From: Pseudomonas sp. GOM7 | GTDB taxonomy: Bacteria > Pseudomonadota > Gammaproteobacteria > Pseudomonadales > Pseudomonadaceae | DNA length: 64,000 nucleotides | Assembly (NCBI RefSeq): GCF_026723825.1 | Contig: NZ_CP113519.1 | Span: forward strand, 2,232,001-2,296,000 | Direction: 5' to 3' | Shown here: piece by piece, positions 1 to 8,705 of the stretch | How positions within the stretch are numbered: the first letter of the stretch is position 1 | How the letters are laid out: each line of letters starts with the position of its first letter | Notes under the pieces: generated by a model | Seen by the model: the letters and a program-made list of their open reading frames with translations, nothing else | What the model was told of the DNA's origin: nothing | The model's database searches: none | Made by a program: the position numbers and the translations under genes

Positions 1-1097
1 GGCGTGCGCCGCTCTGTGCCCATGCCGGACGCTGTGGCGGCTGCACCTTGCAACATATGCCGCATGGCGACCAGCTTGCGCTCAAACAACGCACCCTGAG
101 CGAGCAACTGAGCCGCCTGGGCGGCGTGCAGCCCGATGACTGGGCGGCGCCGTTGGTCGGCCCCGAGCTGGCCTACCGGCGCCGAGCACGCATCGCCGTG
201 CGCTGGGATGCCCAGGCGCGTCACCTGCAGGTGGGCTTTCGCGCCGAGGCCAGCCAGGAGATCGTCGATATCCAGCACTGCCCGGTGCTGGTACAGCCCT
301 TGCAGACCCTCCTCGAAGCGTTACCGGATTTGCTGCGACAGTTGAGCAAACCCCAGGCGCTGGGCCATGTCGAGCTGTTCAGCGGTACGCAACAGGCGCT
401 GTTGCTGCGCCATACGGCGGCATTGAGCACGGACGACCTGGCTTTGTTGCGCGAATTCTGCGCGGCGCAGCAGGTGCAGCTCTGGTTGCAGGGCGAGGGT
501 GCGCCACAGGCCGATGATCCGGCGCAAGCCCTGGGCTTCGCCTTGCCGCGCTGGCAACTGGAACTGGCTTATCGGCCGGGGGATTTCGTCCAGGTCAATG
601 CCATGATCAACGAGGCGATGGTGGCGCAGGCGCTAGACTGGTTGAACGTGCAGCCCGGCGAGCGGGTGCTGGATCTGTTCTGTGGCCTGGGCAACTTCGC
701 CTTGCCCCTGGCCCAGGCGGGTGCCGAGGTGGTGGCGGTGGAGGGTGTCGAGGCGATGGTCGAGCGCGCTGCAACCAATGCCGCGCGGCAAGGTCTGGAG
801 CAGGTGCGATTTTTCTGTGCCGATCTGGCTCGCCCCCTGGCTGAGGCGGCCTGGGCCGATGATGGCTTCGATGCCATCCTGCTCGATCCGCCGCGTGATG
901 GGGCACTGGAAGTGGTACGAGGTATTTCGGCCTTGGCGGCCAGGCGTCTGGTCTATGTATCCTGCAACCCGACCACCCTGGCGCGTGATGCCGCCGAGCT
1001 GGTCAGGCAGGGCTATCGCCTGCGCCGTGCCGGCATCCTCGACATGTTCCCGCAGACGGCGCATGTCGAAGCCATGGCGCTGTTCGAGAAGGGGTAG
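1..1097 (+). CDS. rlmD: 23S rRNA (uracil-1939-C5)-methyltransferase RlmD, 5'-truncated by the window edge
   Basis: This enzyme makes m5U1939 in 23S rRNA using S-adenosylmethionine. The gene enters from upstream and its first complete codon is at position 3. The visible N-terminus carries the cysteines of the 4Fe-4S site (C-x5-CGGC). It is followed by a class I methyltransferase domain with an SAM motif ([14 protein letters not shown], about nt 670-710) and the catalytic [10 protein letters not shown] motif near nt 957-985. The TTG at 48 is inside the gene and is not its start. It lies directly upstream of relA, a common Pseudomonas arrangement. The TRAM domain and start codon are outside the window. 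Confidence 0.95.
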   Translation, partial: RAPLCAHAGRCGGCTLQHMPHGDQLALKQRTLSEQLSRLGGVQPDDWAAPLVGPELAYRRRARIAVRWDAQARHLQVGFRAEASQEIVDIQHCPVLVQPLQTLLEALPDLLRQLSKPQALGHVELFSGTQQALLLRHTAALSTDDLALLREFCAAQQVQLWLQGEGAPQADDPAQALGFALPRWQLELAYRPGDFVQVNAMINEAMVAQALDWLNVQPGERVLDLFCGLGNFALPLAQAGAEVVAVEGVEAMVERAATNAARQGLEQVRFFCADLARPLAEAAWADDGFDAILLDPPRDGALEVVRGISALAARRLVYVSCNPTTLARDAAELVRQGYRLRRAGILDMFPQTAHVEAMALFEKG

Positions 1098-1221
1098 CGG
1101 CACGTCAGGTGCCACGAGACTGCGCAGGACGTGCACTCTTTCAGTCAAACCGACCGGCTCGGAGAAGGCCGGCGACTATTCGGTGTTGTGTAGGCGCACC
1201 GTAGGGAAGGTAGGTAAGAAG

Positions 1222-3465
1222 ATGGTTCAGGTCAGAGCGCACCAGCCGATCAACGATGACGGCAGCATCAACCTCGACGCCTGGGTGGCGAACGTGGTTC
1301 GTATCGACCCGGCGCTCGATGCCCAGGCGCTGAAGGAGGCTTGCGAGTTCGTTCGCGAGGTCGAGCAGCAGGCCAATGCCGGCCAGCATCATTGGAGCGA
1401 GGGCGCGTCGATCTTCAGCGCCGGCCTCGACATCGCGGAAATCCTCGCCGATCTCAAGCTCGACCAGGACTCGCTGGTCGCCGCAGTGATCTATCGCGGG
1501 GTGCGTGAGGAACGTATTCCCCTGGCCCTGGTGCAGCAGCGCTTCGGCGCAGTGGTGGCCAAGCTGATCGAGGGCGTGCTGCGCATGGCGGCGATCAGCG
1601 CCAGCATCAACCCGCGCGAGTCGGTGGTGCTGGGCTCGCAGACCCAGGTGGAGAACCTGCGCAAGATGCTCGTGGCCATGGTCGATGACGTGCGCGTAGC
1701 GCTGATCAAGCTGGCCGAGCGCACCTGCGCCATACGTGCGGTCAAGGAGGCCGACGAGGACAAGCGCCAGCGCGTGGCGCGCGAGGTGTTCGATATCTAC
1801 GCGCCGCTGGCCCACCGCCTGGGCATCGGTCATATCAAGTGGGAGCTGGAAGACCTGTCCTTCCGCTATCTGGAGCCGGAACAGTACAAGCAGATCGCCA
1901 AACTGCTGCACGAACGCCGCCTCGATCGCGAGCAGTACATCAACGATGCCATGGCCCATCTGCGCCAGGAATTGGAAGCTACCGGGATCAAGGCCGACAT
2001 CAGCGGCCGGGCGAAACACATCTATTCGATCTGGCGCAAGATGCAGCGCAAGGGCCTGCAGTTCAGCCAGATCTACGATGTGCGTGCGGTGCGCGTGCTG
2101 GTGCCGGAGGTGCGCGACTGTTACACCACCCTGGGTATCGTGCACACCCTGTGGCGGCACATTCCCAAGGAGTTCGACGACTACATCGCCAACCCCAAGG
2201 AAAACGGCTACCGCTCGCTGCACACCGCCGTGCTCGGCCCGGAAGGCAAGGTGCTGGAGGTGCAGATCCGTACCACTGCCATGCACGAGGAGGCCGAGCT
2301 GGGCGTTTGCGCGCACTGGCGCTACAAGGGCACCGATGTCAAATCCGGCTCCAACCACTATGAAGAGAAGATCTCCTGGCTGCGTCAGGTCATCGAGTGG
2401 CACGAGGAACTGGGCGATATCGGCGGCCTGGCTGAACAGCTACGCGTGGATATCGAGCCGGATCGGGTTTACGTCTTTACTCCCGACGGTCACGCCATCG
2501 ACCTGCCCAAGGGCGCCACGCCGCTGGACTTCGCCTACCGTGTGCACACCGAGATCGGCCATGGCTGCCGCGGCGCCAAGATCAACGGGCGCATCGTACC
2601 GCTGACTTACAGCCTGCAGACCGGCGAGCAGGTGGAGATCATCACCAACAAGCAGGGCTCGCCGAGCCGCGACTGGCTCAACCCCAACCTGGGCTATGTC
2701 ACCACCAGCCGTGCGCGGGCGAAGATCGTGCATTGGTTCAAGCTGCAGGATCGCGACCAGAACGTCGCCGCCGGCAAGCAGTTGCTCGAGCGCGAACTGG
2801 CGCGCCTGGCCCTGCCCAGCGTGGACTTCGACAAGCTGGCGGAAAAGGCCAACCTGAAGACCGCCGAGGATCTGTTCGCCGCCCTCGGTGCCGGCGACGT
2901 GCGCCTGGCCCATGCGGTCAACCTGGCGCAGCAACTGGCCGAGCCGGATCGTGGCAACGAGCAACTGGAACTGATCCCACGCAAGGCCCTGGGCTACCGC
3001 CCGGGCAAGCGTGGCGACATCCAGATCCAGGGTGTCGGCAACCTGCTGACGCAGATGGCCGGCTGCTGCCAGCCGCTGCCGGGCGACCCCATCGTCGGCT
3101 ACATCACCCTCGGCCGTGGCGTCACCATCCACCGCCAGGACTGCCCCACCGTGCTGCAGCAGGCCGGGCGCGAGCCGGAACGGATTATCCAGGTGAGCTG
3201 GGGGCCGGTGCCGGTGCAGACCTACCCGGTGGAAATCGCCATCAAGGCCTACGACCGTTCCGGTCTGCTACGCGACGTCACCCAGGTGCTGCTCAACGAG
3301 CGGCTCAACGTGCTGGCGGTCAACACCCGTTCGGACAAGAACGACAACACCGCGACCATGTCCATCACCGTGGAGATTCCCGGTCTGGACGCGCTCGGGC
3401 GCCTGCTCGCGCGTATCAGCCAGCTCCCCAATATCATCGAGGCGCGTCGCCAGCGTGCCAATTGA
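1222..3465 (+). CDS. relA: GTP pyrophosphokinase RelA, (p)ppGpp synthetase I
   Basis: RelA makes pppGpp/ppGpp on ribosomes stalled with uncharged tRNA. The 747-residue length fits the family. The order is a degenerate HD hydrolase region (about 30-200), the synthetase domain (RAKHIYSIW near residue 262), a TGS domain (VYVFTPDG near 416) and a C-terminal ACT domain starting near 667. The usual HD catalytic residues are replaced around VIYRGVREE, as expected for a synthetase-only RelA. The reading frame stays open upstream, but the family N-terminus (MVQVRAHQPI) and the position after rlmD favour ATG 1222. A REP hairpin follows the stop. Confidence 0.96.
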   Translation: MVQVRAHQPINDDGSINLDAWVANVVRIDPALDAQALKEACEFVREVEQQANAGQHHWSEGASIFSAGLDIAEILADLKLDQDSLVAAVIYRGVREERIPLALVQQRFGAVVAKLIEGVLRMAAISASINPRESVVLGSQTQVENLRKMLVAMVDDVRVALIKLAERTCAIRAVKEADEDKRQRVAREVFDIYAPLAHRLGIGHIKWELEDLSFRYLEPEQYKQIAKLLHERRLDREQYINDAMAHLRQELEATGIKADISGRAKHIYSIWRKMQRKGLQFSQIYDVRAVRVLVPEVRDCYTTLGIVHTLWRHIPKEFDDYIANPKENGYRSLHTAVLGPEGKVLEVQIRTTAMHEEAELGVCAHWRYKGTDVKSGSNHYEEKISWLRQVIEWHEELGDIGGLAEQLRVDIEPDRVYVFTPDGHAIDLPKGATPLDFAYRVHTEIGHGCRGAKINGRIVPLTYSLQTGEQVEIITNKQGSPSRDWLNPNLGYVTTSRARAKIVHWFKLQDRDQNVAAGKQLLERELARLALPSVDFDKLAEKANLKTAEDLFAALGAGDVRLAHAVNLAQQLAEPDRGNEQLELIPRKALGYRPGKRGDIQIQGVGNLLTQMAGCCQPLPGDPIVGYITLGRGVTIHRQDCPTVLQQAGREPERIIQVSWGPVPVQTYPVEIAIKAYDRSGLLRDVTQVLLNERLNVLAVNTRSDKNDNTATMSITVEIPGLDALGRLLARISQLPNIIEARRQRAN

Positions 3466-3543
3466 GCGGCAAGCTTCAAGCCGCAAGCTGCAAGAAAGTG
3501 CATGAGCTTTTAACTTGCAGCTTGAGGCTTGCCGCTTGCAGCC
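3466..3543. repeat. REP-like inverted repeat between relA and mazG
   Basis: An imperfect palindrome of the CTTGCAGCTTG type. The left arm is about 3466-3494 and the right arm about 3514-3542. It begins right at the relA stop and ends about 12 bp before the mazG start. It may act as an attenuator or as protection of the relA mRNA 3' end. A tandem GCTTCAA repeat of similar flavour follows cysK at 51286. Confidence 0.75.
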
Positions 3544-3554
3544 CAGGAGCTCTT

Positions 3555-4385
3555 ATGTACCTACTCGACGATCTGCTGCACCTGATGGCGCGCCTGCGTG
3601 ATCCGCAGCATGGCTGCCCGTGGGATCTCAAGCAGAACTACGCGAGCATCGTGCCCTACACCCTCGAAGAGGCCTATGAAGTCGCCGATGCCATTGAGCG
3701 CAGCGATTTCGAGCACCTGCCGGGCGAGCTGGGCGACCTGTTGTTCCAGGTGGTGTACTACAGTCAGTTGGCGCGGGAGGAGGGGCGTTTCGACTTCGCC
3801 CAGGTGGTCGATGGCATCACCCGCAAGCTGGTGCGTCGCCACCCCCATGTATTCCCCGATGGCGACCTGTATGGCGCGCCGGATGCCGCCAAGCTGGAAG
3901 AAGCCGCGATCAAACAGCGCTGGGAAGAGCTGAAGGCCGAGGAGCGTGCCGAGAAGGCCGCCGCCCCCGAGCAGCTTTCCCTGCTCGATGACGTGCCTAC
4001 CGCACTGCCGGCCCTGAGCCGCGCCGCCAAGCTGCAGAAGCGTGCCGCCCAGGTCGGCTTCGACTGGCCCGAAGCCCTGCCGGTGGTGGACAAGGTGCGC
4101 GAAGAGCTGGACGAAGTGCTCGAAGCCATGAGCGAGAACGACGCCGAGGCGGTGGCCGAGGAGATCGGCGATTTGCTGTTCGTCGTGACCAATCTGGCGC
4201 GTCACCTCAAGGTCGACCCCGAATCCGCCTTGCGCGCCGCCAACGCCAAGTTCGAGCGGCGCTTCCGCTTCATCGAACACAGCATGCGGGAGGCCGGGCG
4301 CAGCATGGAAGGCTGCTCGCTGGAGGAGCTGGACGTGCTCTGGGGGGAGGCGAAGAAACTGGAAAAGCAGGCGCCCGGCCATTGA
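3555..4385 (+). CDS. mazG: Nucleoside triphosphate pyrophosphohydrolase MazG
   Basis: MazG hydrolyses NTPs and dNTPs to NMPs plus pyrophosphate, and in E. coli influences ppGpp levels. The 276-residue protein has two tandem MazG domains. The first has the CPWD motif near residue 20, then LEEAYEV and GELGDLLFQ. The second has EELDEVLEAM and EEIGDLLFVV near residues 180-210. These acidic ExxE/ExxD clusters bind Mg2+. ATG 3555 is preceded by AGGAGCTCTT. The location just after relA is conserved in many gamma-proteobacteria and fits a nucleotide-housekeeping role. Confidence 0.95.
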   Translation: MYLLDDLLHLMARLRDPQHGCPWDLKQNYASIVPYTLEEAYEVADAIERSDFEHLPGELGDLLFQVVYYSQLAREEGRFDFAQVVDGITRKLVRRHPHVFPDGDLYGAPDAAKLEEAAIKQRWEELKAEERAEKAAAPEQLSLLDDVPTALPALSRAAKLQKRAAQVGFDWPEALPVVDKVREELDEVLEAMSENDAEAVAEEIGDLLFVVTNLARHLKVDPESALRAANAKFERRFRFIEHSMREAGRSMEGCSLEELDVLWGEAKKLEKQAPGH

Positions 4386-4389
4386 GCTG

Positions 4390-4451
4390 GTAGCCCGGAT
4401 GCAATCCAGGAACCATGGCGCCATGTATTTCCCGGATTGCATCCGGGCTAC
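4390..4451. repeat. REP pair (BIME), family GTAGCCCGGATGCAATCC
   Basis: Two REP units face each other. GTAG plus CCCGGATGCAATCC starts at 4390, and GGATTGCATCCGGG plus CTAC ends at 4451, with a short loop. GTAG at the outer edge is typical of Pseudomonas REPs mobilised by RAYT transposases. Relatives lie at 46.52, 51.32, 52.63 and 56.89 kb. Confidence 0.85.
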
Positions 4452-4561
4452 GGCTTGGCTTCCGTGCTGGAGCCCTGGCCTCTTAGCCCTTATGCTGGGC
4501 ATCTTTCATGGTGGCGCCACTGGCGCTGCCCGGTCTGAATCAAGTGTGGGATCGTTAAGCT

Positions 4562-5101
4562 ATGGGTCTTTCCCTGCGCGACCAGCTACTCAAAGCCGGT
4601 CTGGTCAATGAAAAACAGGCCAAACAGGCCGGCAAGCAGCAACAGAAACAACAGCGTCTGGCCAAGAAAGGCCAGGCCGAAGTGGATGATTCAACCCGCC
4701 AGGCCGCTCTGCAGGCCCAGGCGGAAAAGGCCGCGCGTGATCAGGAGCTGAACCGCCAGCAACAGGAAAAGGCCGAGCAGAAGGCCCGTGCCGCGCAGGT
4801 CAAACAACTGATCGAGCGCTCGCGCCTGCCCAAACTGCAGGGCGAGGATTACTACAACTTCGTCGACGACAAGAAGGTCAAGCGCCTGGCCGTCAACGCG
4901 ATGATGCGCAACAAGCTGTCCAACGGCTGGCTGGCCATCGTCCGTCATGGTGGCGGCTACGAGGTGATTCCGCGTGAGGCGGCGCTGAAAATCCAGGAGC
5001 GTGACCCGTCGCGCATCGTCCTGCTCAATACCCATGTCGAAGCGCCGGATGCCGACGATCCTTACGCCGCGTATCAGATTCCCGATGACCTGATGTGGTG
5101 A
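4562..5101 (+). CDS. DUF2058 family protein (YaiL-like)
   Basis: This 179-residue protein belongs to the DUF2058 family, whose biochemical role is not established. The N-terminus MGLSLRDQLLKAGLV is typical. Residues about 20-85 are very rich in Gln, Lys, Ala and Glu and probably form a long charged coiled coil. A compact C-terminal part (YYNFVDDKKVKRL onward) follows. The basic coiled coil suggests nucleic-acid or ribosome association, which is inference only. It may be transcribed after mazG, but a REP pair and about 175 bp separate them. Confidence 0.85.
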   Translation: MGLSLRDQLLKAGLVNEKQAKQAGKQQQKQQRLAKKGQAEVDDSTRQAALQAQAEKAARDQELNRQQQEKAEQKARAAQVKQLIERSRLPKLQGEDYYNFVDDKKVKRLAVNAMMRNKLSNGWLAIVRHGGGYEVIPREAALKIQERDPSRIVLLNTHVEAPDADDPYAAYQIPDDLMW

Positions 5102-5195
5102 TGGCCGGTGGCTAGCGACCATTCGTCGTGCCGGGCTAAAGTCTGCGCCGAGCATGCCGTTAGCCTCGGCATATCCTCTGCCTGAGTACATCGCC

Positions 5196-6335
5196 ATGAA
5201 CCCGCTGGCTTCGCTCAACTCCTCCGCCTCACGTCTCGGTCAGCTCAACCAGGGGGCTGCGCGCTCGGCCAGTACCGACGCCCAGGCCACGCTGGCCAAC
5301 CGTCTGGCTGACAAGCTCGGCCTGCAATCCGGCGCGCTGGGCGGCAAGCGCGAGGACTTCACCCCCGAGAAGGTGGCCGGGCGTGTGCTCGGCTTCATCG
5401 AGCAGCGCCTGCAGAGCGAGGCCGCAGCTGGTGCTGACCCGGCCAAGCTGGAGAAGCTGCTCGGGCAGGCGCGCGAAGGCGTGGAGAAGGGCTTCGCCGA
5501 GGCGCGCAAGATTCTCGACGGCATGGGTGCCCTGACCGGCCAGGTGGCCAGTGATGTCGACGACACCTACAAGCGCATCCAGGATGGCCTGGGCGACCTC
5601 GACAAGCGTTTCGCGGGTGGTGCCACTGCGGCTACGCCTGAATCTTTCGTGGTAGCCGGGCAGAGCCAGCGCTTCGCTGCCCAGGCGCAGACCTTCGACC
5701 TGCAGGTGACCACCCGTGACGGCGACAAGCTGCGCGTCTCGGTGGCGCAGGCCTCGGCGAACTGGTCGAAGAGCAGCTTCGCCGCCGCCGGCGATGGCAA
5801 GGGTTCTGCCCTGGTTGCCAGCAAGGAATCCGGCAGCCTGCAGATCGGTGGTTGGCAGGTGGAGGTGGACGGCGAGCTGGATGACGACGAGGTCAAGGCG
5901 CTGGAGAAGCTGTTCGGCCAGGTGCAGGAGCTTTCCGACAAGTTCTATGCCGGCGATCTGTCCGGTGCCTTCGATCGTGCCATGGCTTTGAACATGGACG
6001 GTGAGCAACTGGCGTCCATGTCCCTGCACCTGACCCAGACCACGGTGCGCCAGGCGTCCGATGCCTACGGTGCGGTGGCCGGGCAGGGCGCCAGCGCCAC
6101 TAATACCGACTTGCAGGAGTACGCCAAGGGCCTGCTCGATGCCCTGCGCAGTGCCGGGGATCTGAGCAAGGACGCCGGTGGCCTGCTCAAGGATCTGCTC
6201 AAGGGCGGTTTCTCCCTCGACGAGCGCTTCGATGCGCCGCGCCTGGAAAAGGCCGACAACCTCAATCGCAGCCTGATCGACGGCTTGCAGTCGCTGCTGG
6301 CCGCTCAGCCGGACAAGGGCGCCGACGCGAGCTGA
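5196..6335 (+). CDS. DUF5610 domain-containing protein
   Basis: This 379-residue protein has no signal peptide or membrane segment. The N-terminal 140 residues are Ala/Gln/Leu-rich and helical, and match my memory of DUF5610. A more beta-like region (about 155-235, with QTFDLQVTTRDGDKLRVSV) follows, then another helical C-terminal part. No catalytic motif is visible and the function is unknown. ATG 5196 is chosen over upstream in-frame codons because the segment before it reads as non-coding. A glutaredoxin-like gene starts 48 bp downstream and may be co-transcribed. Confidence 0.7.
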   Translation: MNPLASLNSSASRLGQLNQGAARSASTDAQATLANRLADKLGLQSGALGGKREDFTPEKVAGRVLGFIEQRLQSEAAAGADPAKLEKLLGQAREGVEKGFAEARKILDGMGALTGQVASDVDDTYKRIQDGLGDLDKRFAGGATAATPESFVVAGQSQRFAAQAQTFDLQVTTRDGDKLRVSVAQASANWSKSSFAAAGDGKGSALVASKESGSLQIGGWQVEVDGELDDDEVKALEKLFGQVQELSDKFYAGDLSGAFDRAMALNMDGEQLASMSLHLTQTTVRQASDAYGAVAGQGASATNTDLQEYAKGLLDALRSAGDLSKDAGGLLKDLLKGGFSLDERFDAPRLEKADNLNRSLIDGLQSLLAAQPDKGADAS

Positions 6336-6383
6336 TCGACGTCGATGCTAAACTTCGCACCTTGCTGATAGTGAGGTGCGCTC

Positions 6384-6620
6384 ATGACGCCTGAATGCCA
6401 ATTGTTCGGAACCCTGGGCTGCCACCTGTGCGAGGTGGCCGAGGCCTTGCTGATGCCGTTCGTCGAGCATGGTCTGTTGGTCGAACTCATCGACATCGCC
6501 GAGGATGAGGCGATGGTCGAGCGTTATGGATTACGCATTCCCGTGCTGCGTCGTGAGGACACGGGCGCCGAGCTGGACTGGCCCTTCGATGCCGAACAGG
6601 TGGTGGTCTTTCTGAGCTGA
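6384..6620 (+). CDS. Small glutaredoxin family protein
   Basis: A 78-residue thioredoxin-fold protein of the glutaredoxin-like DUF836 type. CxxC (CHLC) is at residues 13-16 after the first beta strand (QLFGTLG). The cis-proline motif is IPVL near residue 50. It is likely a thiol-disulfide oxidoreductase, and the partner is unknown. It is about as short as these proteins get. The upstream DUF5610 gene is close enough for co-transcription. A large non-coding repeat begins 30 bp after the stop. Confidence 0.8.
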   Translation: MTPECQLFGTLGCHLCEVAEALLMPFVEHGLLVELIDIAEDEAMVERYGLRIPVLRREDTGAELDWPFDAEQVVVFLS

Positions 6621-6649
6621 CACCTTTGGAGCGTCTTTGTGGGAGTCGG

Positions 6650-7491
6650 TTTTGATATCGGGCTGGCAATACGGTGTTGGTTGTTCTTGTGCCAGTTCTT
6701 ACGCTTGTTCCGAATTGCCGCGTTTTTGCTGACGTTTTGGGTTTCGCCCTCCCGGGCGAGTCACTTTTGCGGGCAAAAGTAACCAAAACCCTCCGCCCGG
6801 TCATCCGGCCCTCGCTGCGCGAGGGTTCGCTCACTCCATCGCCGTTCCAGAGGCCCGCCACGGTGGGCCATCCCTGGCCCATCGTGGCTCTCGCGACATC
6901 CATGTCGCTCAACCTCTTCCACGACGATTGCGTTCGCCCTCCTGGGCGGGCTCTGCACGCGCCTGAACCTGCGGTAACCCAGAACTAGCGTGGAGTGCTT
7001 GAACATGGGGCAGCCATAGGGCTGACCGGCATGCCGGCTGCAAGCCGGCAAACTGAAACTATGCGAATGAAAGTTTTGGTTTAACTCGACGACCCAGTCG
7101 CGACTTCACAGTTACCCGAACACGCCGGTCATGCCCGGAATAACTGTACGTTCAGGCGCGCTAACTCCCCCTTCAGGAGGCCGAGCGTAGGCATTGCGCA
7201 GGGGGCGAGCGGCATGGATGCCGCGAGATACCGATGGCGGCCCCGCTTAAAGGGCCAGGGATGGCCCTTGTAAGCCGACCCCGGAGCGGTGCCGGAGTGA
7301 GGGAAGTCGAGCGCAGCGAGACCCGGATGGCGGGGGTGCGTTTCTTTTGCTTACTTTTCTTTGCGCAGTTCAAAGAAAAGTGAGTCGCCCGAGGGGGCGA
7401 AACAAGGAATCCCCCGCAAACACCGCAGCGGCGTCCAGAACACCCAACAAGCCACCAAACCAACACACAAACTTGCCAGTCCGGTATCAAA
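6650..7491. repeat. Composite ~0.84 kb non-coding repeat element, copy 1
   Basis: This gene-free stretch matches, in inverted orientation, 27700-28522 along nearly its whole length. The ends are imperfect inverted repeats (left TTTGATATCGGGCTGGCAA, right TTGCCAGTCCGGTATCAAA). Inside are two diverged units of about 0.4 kb facing each other. Each has a CG-rich GAGTCACTTTT arm, then GGGCCATCCCTGGCCC, then a CATCCATG arm, and they meet around a GCCGGC-rich centre near 7030. Short open frames inside are restricted to the repeat and have no protein-like signature. Compared with copy 2, this copy has an extra ATACCGATGGCGGCCCCG at 7228-7245. Confidence 0.85.
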
Positions 7492-7520
7492 CCAGCCGTG
7501 CCCCATAAACCGCAGGCAAT

Positions 7521-7549
7521 AAAAAACCCGCCGATTAAGGCGGGTTTTT
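7521..7549 (-). terminator. Rho-independent terminator after tRNA-Pro
   Basis: The stem AACCCGCC / GGCGGGTT has a short ATTAA loop, with A-run and T-run flanks on the two sides. It therefore works on the minus strand just after the tRNA 3' end, and probably in both directions. Confidence 0.85.
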
Positions 7550-7554
7550 CGATT

Positions 7555-7631
7555 TGGTCGGAGAGACAGGATTCGAACCTGCGACCTTCTCGTCCCGAAC
7601 GAGACGCGCTACCAAGCTGCGCTACACTCCG
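7555..7631 (-). tRNA. tRNA-Pro (anticodon CGG)
   Basis: A 77-nt cloverleaf on the minus strand. It has a 7-bp acceptor stem (CGGAGTG/CTCTCCG, with one mismatch or wobble), a D arm with GCGC stem, and an anticodon stem TCTCG/CGAGA around loop TTCGGGA, which gives anticodon CGG. A T arm with TTCGAAT follows, and CCA is encoded at the 3' end. It reads CCG proline codons. Confidence 0.96.
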
Positions 7632-7643
7632 AATGTGGTCGGT

Positions 7644-7671
7644 ATTCTACCGAAAAACTTTTACCGCACAA
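7644..7671 (-). promoter_or_regulatory. Sigma70-type promoter of tRNA-Pro
   Basis: On the minus strand TTGTGC (-35, 7666-7671) and TAGAAT (-10, 7644-7649) are separated by 16 bp. The -10 box ends about 12 bp before the tRNA 5' end, as expected for a stable RNA promoter. Confidence 0.6.
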
Positions 7672-7753
7672 GGGGTTAGCCTGAAAATTTTCTACGCGCC
7701 TACCTGACGATGCCTCTCGGTGTCGGGCCTGCGTGGCAGGCCCTGTACCTGGA

Positions 7754-7975
7754 TCAGAGTTCCTTGACGGTGCGCACCTGATCCTTGTTGATCGTCGCGC
7801 GTTTGCCGTCGAGTTGCTCGAATTCGTAGAAGCCGGTTTCGTCGTCGTAGTCGGGGGTGTCCACGGTCTGGATTTCGCGACCGTCGTTGAGGGTGATCAC
7901 CGAGGGCGTGGAGCAGCCAGCGAGTGTGGCGAGTCCGAGAGCGAGGAACAGGGCGGGGAGGGTCCGTTGAGTCAT
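7754..7975 (-). CDS. YgdI/YgdR family small lipoprotein
   Basis: The 73-residue precursor has a lipobox LAGC after about 20 residues, so it is a predicted lipoprotein of about 53 residues. The mature part (TPSVITLNDGREIQT, DGKRATINKDQV) is the small SH3-like barrel of the YgdI/YgdR family, whose role is unknown. ATG 7975 is preceded by an AGGAGAC-type ribosome site. Longer upstream frames have no signal peptide and are not used. It stands alone between the tRNA and mobA. Confidence 0.88.
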   Translation of the reverse strand: MTQRTLPALFLALGLATLAGCSTPSVITLNDGREIQTVDTPDYDDETGFYEFEQLDGKRATINKDQVRTVKEL

Positions 7976-8058
7976 GTTTTGTCTCCTTGGATCATACGGG
8001 TGCTTACCCGGCTTCAGACGTGGCAAAACCATCCAAGTTCCCAGCATAGCCGAGCTTT

Positions 8059-8640
8059 TCAAAGACTTTCGAGCATCTCGGGCGTGTTGACATTGGCCAG
8101 TCTGGGGTCGCCCACAGGGCAGTCGAACGCCACTGCCGCGTGTTGCATGAACCAGCGCTGCGGGCTGCGCTGGCCCTCGTGCCAGGCCTGTTCGAGGTCG
8201 CCCTTGAGACGGGTCGGCAGCAGGCACAGCAAGGGCTCCCAGTACTGCCCCTGGCGCACCACCACCGGATGCTCGCCGGCGCGCGCCAGCAAGCCATCGA
8301 GCAGGGCACGATCCACCAGCGGCGCATCGCAGGGCAGCACCAGAAGCTGGGAGTGGTGTGCGCTGGCCAGCCCGGCGCGGATGCCGGCCAGCGGGCCCTG
8401 GTAATCACTGTCGTCATCCGTGACCAGGCGGTCTGCGTAGGCGGCGTAGGCGTCCAGGTTGCGGTTGCAGGAGATGATCAGGTCATCGCTGAGCGGGCGC
8501 ACCTTTTCGTGCATCCAGGCGATCAGGGGGCGACCCTGCCAATGCAGCAGGCCCTTGTCGCGCCCGCCCATGCGCTGTCCGCGTCCGCCGGCCAGCAACA
8601 GTACCGAGCACTTCGGGGGGGCAGGGTGTGGCAGGGGCAT
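8059..8640 (-). CDS. mobA: Molybdenum cofactor guanylyltransferase MobA
   Basis: MobA joins GMP from GTP to Mo-molybdopterin to give the guanine dinucleotide cofactor used by DMSO-reductase-family enzymes. The 193-residue protein has the nucleotidyltransferase signature LLAGGRGQRMGGRDKG near residues 14-30, and DAPLVD near residue 100 for metal and nucleotide binding. The start at 8640 gives the family N-terminus. An in-frame ATG at 8682 would add 14 residues and is not excluded. It is transcribed divergently from moaB-moeA, 65 bp away. Confidence 0.94.
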   Translation of the reverse strand: MPLPHPAPPKCSVLLLAGGRGQRMGGRDKGLLHWQGRPLIAWMHEKVRPLSDDLIISCNRNLDAYAAYADRLVTDDDSDYQGPLAGIRAGLASAHHSQLLVLPCDAPLVDRALLDGLLARAGEHPVVVRQGQYWEPLLCLLPTRLKGDLEQAWHEGQRSPQRWFMQHAAVAFDCPVGDPRLANVNTPEMLESL

Positions 8641-8705
8641 GGGCAGTCTCGTCGTGGTGGGCTGTGATATAACACTGGCCATTGTCTACCAATTGGAAGC
8701 CTGCC

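Noticed and set aside
682..1221. In-frame upstream extension of relA
   Set aside because: It overlaps rlmD in another frame and the family start is at 1222.
6674..7490. Several open frames of about 70-140 codons inside composite repeat copy 1
   Set aside because: They are confined to the repeat, overlap each other on both strands, contain only repeat-derived low-complexity sequence and lack ribosome sites.
7555..7631. A genomic-island attachment site at tRNA-Pro
   Set aside because: No integrase gene or duplicated tRNA 3' end is visible in the window.
7498..7707. A 69-codon plus-strand frame over the tRNA-Pro region
   Set aside because: It lies across the tRNA and its terminator; the cloverleaf explains the sequence.
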